A stretch of 11,644 bases of DNA. Origin: Prevotella sp. UBA746. GTDB taxonomy: Bacteria > Bacteroidota > Bacteroidia > Bacteroidales > Bacteroidaceae. Position numbers and translations under genes: made by a program. Location: contig DBKQ01000057.1 of NCBI GenBank assembly GCA_002298545.1, positions 1,845-13,488 of the forward strand. Reading direction: 5' to 3'. Shown here in pieces: positions 6,976 to 11,644 of this stretch. Every line of letters starts with the position of its first letter. Positions within the stretch are counted from its first letter, which is position 1. The notes under the pieces are model-generated. The model had not been told where the DNA came from, did no database searches, and saw nothing but the letters and a program-made list of their open reading frames with translations.

Positions 6976-7830
6976 TTAAAGAATCATTTTCTCTATAGGT
7001 GTAACGAGAATGCCTTGTGCTCCGAGAGCTTTCAGCTTACCGATTATTTCCCAAAAACACTTCTCGTCAAGTACAGTATGCAAAGAGCACCAGTCCTTGT
7101 CGGCAAGAGGAATTACAGTAGGACTTTTCAATCCCGGCAACACCTTGATTATTTCATCCATGTTTGCCTTGGGTACGTTCATGCGCACATATTTCTTGTC
7201 TATGGCATTGCGCACGGCTTCAAAGCGGAAAAGAAGCTGCTTGAGGATTGCTTTTTTCTCACTGTCAAGATTTTTATTTGCTATAAGTAGTGCCTCGCTT
7301 TTCATAACAGTCTCTACCTCAACGAGGTTATTGCTGACTAAGGTAGAACCGCTGCTAACAATATCAAATATAGCATCGGCAAGACCTATTCCCGGACTTA
7401 TCTCCACACTGCCGGTTATGATATGAATTTCAGCGTCCTTAATATTGTTCTCCGACAAATACTTATTAAGGATATTCGGATAAGACGTTGCGATCTTTTT
7501 GCCGTCGAACCAGTGTAGACCATCATAATTCTCGCTCTTGGGAATTGCAAGAGATAGCCGACACTTACTGAAGCCAAGCCGCTTGACTATTTCCGCCTCA
7601 GGACATCTTTCGCAATATTCGTTTTCGCCAACAATACCAATATCGGCAACCCCTGTAGCAACACTCTGTGGAATGTCGTCATCGCGGAGGTAAAGAATTT
7701 CTATAGGAAAATTTGATGACTGGACTAATAGAGTACGTCGTTTTGCATTGATTTTAATATCAGATTCTGCAAGGAGGTTCATCGTGTCATCAGACAGTCT
7801 TCCTTTTGACTGGACTGCTATTCGTATCAT
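6976..7830 (-). CDS. hisG: ATP phosphoribosyltransferase, long form
   Basis: HisG catalyses the committed step of histidine synthesis, condensing ATP with PRPP to phosphoribosyl-ATP. At 284 residues it is the long, self-regulated form: a catalytic periplasmic-binding-protein-like fold (about 1-210) plus a C-terminal ACT-like domain (about 212-284, beginning near VRMNVPKANMDEIIKVLPGL) that in this class binds histidine for feedback inhibition. No separate HisZ subunit is needed. Other landmarks are the N-terminal IAVQSKGRL (4-12), GVADIGIVGENEY (60-72), and the PRPP-binding stretch from ADAIFDIVSSGSTL into VSNNL (151-168). The start is ATG 7830. It is the first gene of the cluster; a Bacteroidota-type promoter candidate lies about 90 bases upstream. 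I found no His-rich leader peptide, so control by attenuation of that kind is not supported. Confidence 0.97.
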   Translation of the reverse strand: MIRIAVQSKGRLSDDTMNLLAESDIKINAKRRTLLVQSSNFPIEILYLRDDDIPQSVATGVADIGIVGENEYCERCPEAEIVKRLGFSKCRLSLAIPKSENYDGLHWFDGKKIATSYPNILNKYLSENNIKDAEIHIITGSVEISPGIGLADAIFDIVSSGSTLVSNNLVEVETVMKSEALLIANKNLDSEKKAILKQLLFRFEAVRNAIDKKYVRMNVPKANMDEIIKVLPGLKSPTVIPLADKDWCSLHTVLDEKCFWEIIGKLKALGAQGILVTPIEKMIL

Positions 7831-7916
7831 AAGCTTATCTTTTTTAATGAATGATTCTATACCTATTATATTATTTTACGACTAATGTAATTGCCGATAT
7901 TTAAATTACATTTTGG

Positions 7917-7948
7917 CAAAATTAAATAATTTGCTGCTAATTTGCAAG
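7917..7948 (-). promoter_or_regulatory. Candidate promoter for the hisGDC cluster
   Basis: Read on the - strand, TAATTTTG (7924 down to 7917) matches the Bacteroidota -7 element TAnnTTTG exactly. CTTG (7948-7945), one mismatch from the -33 element TTTG, lies 20 bases upstream, a normal spacing. Transcription would begin near 7910 and give a leader of about 80 bases before hisG. The element interleaves with the oppositely directed promoter candidate of the transglycosylase gene. Confidence 0.5.
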
Positions 7949-7964
7949 AAATGTTGTATCTTTG
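7930..7964 (+). promoter_or_regulatory. Candidate promoter for the lytic transglycosylase gene
   Basis: TATCTTTG (7957-7964) is an exact match to the Bacteroidota -7 element TAnnTTTG. The -33 element is less certain: TTTG occurs at 7930-7933 (spacing 23) and 7941-7944 (spacing 12), neither ideal. A start near 7970 would give a leader of about 45 bases before the ATG at 8015. Confidence 0.45.
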
Positions 7965-8014
7965 TATTTGTTTTGAACAATTAATGTTGGACAAACAACT
8001 ATAACTGGATATTT

Positions 8015-9247
8015 ATGCTCAATAAAATACATATTTTTATAGCTGCAATAGTTTTGGTCATTGCTACTTGTTCATGTATTGGCGGTAGGCGTGGAAATGA
8101 TACAACACCATGGGGAGAAACGCTTAATGATACGACAGAAAATACTTCTGGGGGCATCCTCTCTATGGATGACATTATTGAAAATGGAGAAATGATAGTG
8201 CTCACCATGAGTGGTCCAGAGACATACTTTGACTACCACGGACACGGAATGGGAACCCAATATCTGCTTTGTGAAAAGTTTGCACAGCATATTGGAGTTT
8301 CATTGCGGGTGGAAGTATGTAAAGATACCACAGAGATGGTGGATAGACTGAAGAAAGGTGAAGCAGACCTTATCGCATTTATGATTCCGAAGAAAGAAGC
8401 AAAGGGACTGCGACTCTGTGGTGCCCGGATAGATTCTCTTGCCACGGGATGGGCTGTAAAAGAAGGCAATACGGAACTTGCCAAGGCTCTTGACAGTTGG
8501 TATAAGCCCCAGATTATGGCACAAGTAAAAAACGAAGAAAAATATCTTTTTTCTGCGCAGAGCATAAAAAGGCATGTATATGCTCCTTTCTTGGACAGGG
8601 CAAGCGGAGTTATTTCAAAATACGACAATTTGTTTAGACGTTATGCACCAATGGCAAGATGGGACTGGAGACTGCTTGCTGCACAATGTTATCAGGAATC
8701 CTGTTTCGATCCTAATGCAAAATCATGGGCAGGAGCTTGCGGATTGATGCAGATTATGCCGGGGACGGCAGACCATCTCGGACTTCCACATTCAGACTTA
8801 TTTAACCCAGAGCGAAGTATAGAGGCCGCAGTAAGATATTTGGCTGAGCTAACAGCAAAATTCCGTGATGTTCCTTCAAATGCAGAAAGACAGAACTTTG
8901 TATTGGCAAGTTACAATGGGGGCTATAATCATATAAAAGATGCTATGGCTCTAACGAGGAAATATGGTGGGAATCCGCATAGATGGAGTCATGTTGCGCC
9001 TTATGTCTTAAACTTGCAAAGACCTGAATATTATAACGATCCGGTAGTTAGGAACGGATATATGAGAGGTTCAGAAACTGTAGATTATGTAGACCGTATA
9101 CGTCAGCGTTATGCACAGTATGGGGGTGCAAGATACAGTGGACCCTCTGTTTCGGAAAGGGACTTTAACGAAGCTCCAAAATCATCATTCTCGCCAAGTG
9201 GAATGATGCCAAGAAGGGCTACAAAAAAGTATAGATTCCATATCTGA
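8015..9247 (+). CDS. MltF-like lytic murein transglycosylase, probable lipoprotein
   Basis: Lytic transglycosylases cut the MurNAc-GlcNAc bond of peptidoglycan non-hydrolytically, leaving 1,6-anhydro ends. The 410-residue protein starts with an export signal (residues 1-18) ending ATCSC; Cys19 or Cys21 could be lipidated, though neither lipobox is perfect. Residues about 57-165 resemble the first lobe of a family-3 solute-binding protein (YLLCEKFAQHIG; RLKKGEADLIAF) and then jump to its closing segment (ATGWAVKEG). Residues about 200-335 are the SLT domain: catalytic Glu228 in AQCYQESCFDP, GLMQIMPGTADHLGL (243-257), and ASYNGG (298-303), the family's AYNxG-type motif. The C-terminal 30 residues are Ser/Pro/Arg-rich. 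E. coli MltF is about 100 residues longer. I infer murein remodelling at the cell envelope; what the binding domain senses is unknown. It is a single-gene unit, divergent from hisG and convergent with tetR. Confidence 0.88.
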   Translation: MLNKIHIFIAAIVLVIATCSCIGGRRGNDTTPWGETLNDTTENTSGGILSMDDIIENGEMIVLTMSGPETYFDYHGHGMGTQYLLCEKFAQHIGVSLRVEVCKDTTEMVDRLKKGEADLIAFMIPKKEAKGLRLCGARIDSLATGWAVKEGNTELAKALDSWYKPQIMAQVKNEEKYLFSAQSIKRHVYAPFLDRASGVISKYDNLFRRYAPMARWDWRLLAAQCYQESCFDPNAKSWAGACGLMQIMPGTADHLGLPHSDLFNPERSIEAAVRYLAELTAKFRDVPSNAERQNFVLASYNGGYNHIKDAMALTRKYGGNPHRWSHVAPYVLNLQRPEYYNDPVVRNGYMRGSETVDYVDRIRQRYAQYGGARYSGPSVSERDFNEAPKSSFSPSGMMPRRATKKYRFHI

Positions 9248-9272
9248 CATAAATAATATTTATACAAAGGTA

Positions 9273-9911
9273 TTATAATTTACTTTTCTTTATATAGCGA
9301 TCAAGAAGAATAAGCCCCTTTTCCGTGCAAAAGCCACGCAGCAGAACGACGAAGAAATTCAGGAAAATATCACGTAACGTGTATTTACGGCTTAGGTTTT
9401 CTGCTATTTTTGACTCCACGAAAGTGTCGCAAATATCCTGAATTATATTAAAATTAATGTGTGGAGCAAAGAAGCCTCTCTCAACACATCGTCGTATAAA
9501 CTCATACGAACTTTCTTGCTGACTGATATGGTGTTGGCGCAAAAAATCTTTAACTTTAGCATATTTGTCGAGATCATCAAAAAACAGAGGACTTATTGTA
9601 TCAAAATCTGCAAGCTTGTATCGGAAAAATGTTACCACAATATCTATCTCATTCTCTGCCGTCATTGCATAGTCTTGTATTCGTTTTGAGAAGTCGTCTT
9701 TATCCATTTTCACACATTCGAGAAGAAGATCTTCTTTATTGTCGTAAAGCTCATAGAGAGTACGCTTTGATATTGACAGACGTGCAGCAATATCATCCAT
9801 ACGCACGGATTTTATTCCTTCGCGCTTAAACATATTGTCGGCCGTGCGAAGAATCTTCTCGCGAAGTTCCTGTCGGTGATATGAGATATTTGTATTGTTG
9901 TATTTATGCAT
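9273..9911 (-). CDS. TetR/AcrR-family transcriptional regulator
   Basis: This 212-residue one-component regulator has a DNA-binding domain at about 15-62. The helix-turn-helix is VRMDDIAARLSISKRTLYEL (36-55), followed by YDNKEDLLLECV, the usual TetR pattern. Residues 65-212 are a helical ligand/dimer domain with no residues that identify its ligand. I start at ATG 9911; the frame extends to a TTG at 9932, but that lies in the operator-like region. A palindrome-like site overlaps its own promoter candidate, which suggests autorepression. It is divergent from maeB across 130 bases and convergent with the transglycosylase gene with 25 bases between stops. Possible targets are itself and maeB (inference). 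In this phylum similar proteins often neighbour efflux genes, but none is here. Confidence 0.9.
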   Translation of the reverse strand: MHKYNNTNISYHRQELREKILRTADNMFKREGIKSVRMDDIAARLSISKRTLYELYDNKEDLLLECVKMDKDDFSKRIQDYAMTAENEIDIVVTFFRYKLADFDTISPLFFDDLDKYAKVKDFLRQHHISQQESSYEFIRRCVERGFFAPHINFNIIQDICDTFVESKIAENLSRKYTLRDIFLNFFVVLLRGFCTEKGLILLDRYIKKSKL

Positions 9912-9920
9912 TATTGTTAC

Positions 9921-9937
9921 AATTTGGTACAAAGTTA
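9921..9937 (-). promoter_or_regulatory. tetR promoter element with overlapping operator-like palindrome
   Basis: On the - strand TAACTTTG (9937 down to 9930) matches the -7 element TAnnTTTG. On the + strand 9921-9936 reads AATTTGGTACAAAGTT, an imperfect palindrome centred on GTAC in which 12 of 16 bases are paired symmetrically (AA.TT.GTAC.AA.TT). The size and the overlap with the -7 element are typical of TetR-family autorepression. Heptamers GTTACAA, GGTACAA and GTTACAA at 9916, 9926 and 9934 also repeat in the same direction. No good -33 element is seen. Confidence 0.4.
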
Positions 9938-9957
9938 CAAACTTTTTTGATATTTTC

Positions 9958-9987
9958 TTTGTTTATCTATTAATTTTATTAATTTTG
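9958..9987 (+). promoter_or_regulatory. Candidate promoter for maeB
   Basis: TTTG (9958-9961) and TAATTTTG (9980-9987) match the Bacteroidota -33 and -7 elements with an 18-base spacer, slightly short of the usual 19-21. The inferred start near 9994 gives a leader of about 48 bases before the maeB ATG, with no Shine-Dalgarno sequence, as expected for this phylum. Confidence 0.55.
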
Positions 9988-10041
9988 CATCAGAAAACTA
10001 CAGAAAAGAAATCTAAAATCTATTATAATAACTCAAACATT

Positions 10042-11644
10042 ATGGTTAAGATAACAAAAGAAGCCGCACTGGCTTATCATGAAGGCTCAAGACCTGGAAA
10101 AATTGAGGTAAAGCCTACGAAAGCGTACTCTACACAAACAGACCTTAGTTTGGCTTACTCTCCAGGAGTGGCTTTCCCATGTCTGGAAATCCAGCAAAAT
10201 CCAGATGATGCATATAAATATACAGACAAAGGAAATCTTGTTGCCGTAATAAGTAACGGAACAGCCGTGCTGGGACTTGGCGACATCGGAGCGATGAGCG
10301 GAAAGCCTGTTATGGAAGGCAAAGGACTTCTGTTTAAGATATATGGCGGAATCGATGTCTTTGACATTGAAATTGCAGAGAAAGACCCTGAAAAATTCTG
10401 TGAAACAGTTGAGCGTATTGCTCCTACATTTGGCGGTATAAATCTTGAAGATATAAAGGCACCACAATGTTTCTATATCGAGGATAGACTAAAACGCACA
10501 CTCGACATTCCTGTAATGCATGATGACCAGCATGGTACTGCCATAATATCTGCTGCAGGCTTAAAAAATGCACTTGAAGTGAATGGCAAGGATATTTCAA
10601 AAGTGAAAATCGTTGTCAATGGTGCCGGTGCAGCAGCAATATCTTGTACAAAAATGTATGTTGCATTAGGTGCACGAAAAGAGAATATCGTTATGCTCGA
10701 CTCTAAGGGCGTAATAACAAGCGACAGAGAGAATCTTACAGAACAGAAGAAACTTTTTGCAACAGATCGTCGCGATGTGCACAATTTGGAAGAGGCAATA
10801 AAAGGGGCTGATGTGTTTGTTGGTCTTTCTAAAGGTAATGTACTTACAAAGGATATGATCCGCTCAATGGCTGAGCAGCCTATTGTCTTTGCCCTGGCAA
10901 ACCCTGTGCCTGAGATTTCATACGAGGATGCAATGGCAAGCCGTCCTGATGTACTGATGAGTACAGGACGTTCTGACTATCCTAACCAGATTAACAACGT
11001 AATTGGTTTCCCATACATCTTCCGTGGTGCTCTCGACGTTCACGCACGTGCCATCAACGAAGAAATGAAGATGGCCGCAGTTCATGCTATCGCCGACTTG
11101 GCTAAGCAGCCAGTGCCAGACGTTGTGAACGACGTATATCACGTAAACGACCTCACCTTTGGTCCTAAATATTTCATCCCAAAGCCTGTGGATCCACGCT
11201 TGATCACAGAGGTGTCAGCCGCCGTTGCCAAGGCTGCTATGGAGAGTGGCGTAGCCCGCACTCCTATCACCAACTGGGAGAAGTACAAGCAGGGATTGCG
11301 CCAGTTGCTCGGACAGGAGACCAAGCTCACCCGCAAGCTCCATGACACAGCGCGCCTCCACCCACAGCGCGTAGTATTCGCAGAAGGCGGGAACCCTACC
11401 ATGCTGAAGGCTGCCGTACAGGCTAAGAACGAGGGCATTTGCCAGCCTATTCTGTTGGGCAACCCTGATCGTTTGAACCGTGTGGCAAACCGCTTGAAAC
11501 TCGATCTCTCCGATATAGAGATTGTAGATATGCGTGCCGACAACGAGCAGGGACGCCGCGCCAAATTCGCCAAGCATCTGGCAGAGAAACGTGCTCGTGA
11601 GGGCTATAGCTTCGAGGAAGCTTACGACAAGATGTACGAGCGCA
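10042..11644 (+). CDS. maeB: NADP-type malic enzyme with phosphotransacetylase-like domain (3' end outside window)
   Basis: Malic enzyme oxidatively decarboxylates malate to pyruvate and CO2, forming NAD(P)H. The frame runs open from ATG 10042 through the window end: 534 residues visible of an expected 760 or so. Malic domain: catalytic Tyr39 in LAYSPGVAFPC, and catalytic Lys94 within MSGKPVMEGKGLLF; metal ligands Glu136-Asp137 (GGINLEDIKAPQCF) and Asp162 (HDDQHGTAIIS). Rossmann domain: GAGAAAISC (194-202), then ANPVPEIS (286-293) and STGRSDYPNQINN (307-319). From about residue 440 (HPQRVVFAEGG) a phosphotransacetylase-like domain begins; in MaeB proteins it is regulatory, binding acetyl-CoA, rather than catalytic. 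Codon use changes sharply about halfway: Arg AGA/CGA and Ile ATA occur in the first 274 codons, whereas the rest uses only CGC/CGT for Arg and one ATA. Cofactor preference cannot be settled by eye. Confidence 0.97.
   Translation, partial: MVKITKEAALAYHEGSRPGKIEVKPTKAYSTQTDLSLAYSPGVAFPCLEIQQNPDDAYKYTDKGNLVAVISNGTAVLGLGDIGAMSGKPVMEGKGLLFKIYGGIDVFDIEIAEKDPEKFCETVERIAPTFGGINLEDIKAPQCFYIEDRLKRTLDIPVMHDDQHGTAIISAAGLKNALEVNGKDISKVKIVVNGAGAAAISCTKMYVALGARKENIVMLDSKGVITSDRENLTEQKKLFATDRRDVHNLEEAIKGADVFVGLSKGNVLTKDMIRSMAEQPIVFALANPVPEISYEDAMASRPDVLMSTGRSDYPNQINNVIGFPYIFRGALDVHARAINEEMKMAAVHAIADLAKQPVPDVVNDVYHVNDLTFGPKYFIPKPVDPRLITEVSAAVAKAAMESGVARTPITNWEKYKQGLRQLLGQETKLTRKLHDTARLHPQRVVFAEGGNPTMLKAAVQAKNEGICQPILLGNPDRLNRVANRLKLDLSDIEIVDMRADNEQGRRAKFAKHLAEKRAREGYSFEEAYDKMYER

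Noticed and set aside
6658..7290. 210-residue + strand open frame across hisD and hisG
   Set aside because: It lies antisense to two intact, motif-complete enzymes, spans their junction, and its translation resembles no family.
7831..7910. Possible histidine leader peptide or riboswitch ahead of hisG
   Set aside because: No run of His codons, no GC stem pair and no recognisable T-box or riboswitch core is seen on the - strand.
9249..9263. ATAAAT/ATTTAT hairpin between the convergent transglycosylase and tetR genes
   Set aside because: A six-pair AU-only stem is too weak for a terminator and has no following T run.
9265..9272. - strand TACCTTTG match to the -7 element at the end of tetR
   Set aside because: It would drive antisense RNA into the transglycosylase 3' end; with no proper -33 element it is most likely chance in AT-rich DNA.
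9912..9932. TTG start giving the TetR protein seven more residues
   Set aside because: It would place the start inside the promoter and operator-like element; ATG at 9911 is well placed.
11139..11577. Two overlapping - strand open frames of 144 and 120 residues
   Set aside because: They are shadows of the GC-richer part of maeB, where antisense stop codons are rare.

Overview
The window is ordinary chromosomal core sequence from a Bacteroidota bacterium, most likely Prevotella or a close relative. The evidence is the close fit of GyrA, HisG/D/C, RlmH and MaeB to Bacteroidota forms, the DUF4491-type protein, the lack of Shine-Dalgarno sequences before starts, and several upstream matches to the Bacteroidota -7 promoter element (TAnnTTTG). 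I see no phage, insertion sequence, CRISPR array, tRNA, rRNA or plasmid function.

Layout. 1-1121 (+): 3' end of gyrA, covering the DNA-wrapping C-terminal domain. 1146-3666 (+): two tandem, distantly paralogous exported TPR proteins, separated by a good intrinsic terminator that lies only a few bases before the second start codon. 3683-3733: a hairpin that probably ends transcription from both sides. 3761-7830 (-): a compact his cluster, hisG-hisD-hisC, running on into a small DUF4491-like membrane protein and rlmH; hisB is absent. 7831-8014: divergent promoter region. 8015-9247 (+): an MltF-like lytic transglycosylase, probably a lipoprotein, with a shortened solute-binding domain. 9273-9911 (-): a TetR-family repressor with a possible autoregulatory operator. 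10042 to the end (+): maeB, malic enzyme fused to a phosphotransacetylase-like domain, cut by the window edge.

Functionally these are separate housekeeping units: DNA topology, histidine biosynthesis with a ribosome-modifying passenger, murein turnover, and carbon flux from malate to pyruvate. The points most worth a second look are the tandem TPR pair with its internal terminator, the single-lobe binding domain of the transglycosylase, the 16-bp imperfect palindrome at the tetR promoter, the his cluster that swaps hisB for DUF4491-rlmH, and the abrupt change in codon use inside maeB. No undescribed multi-gene system is evident.
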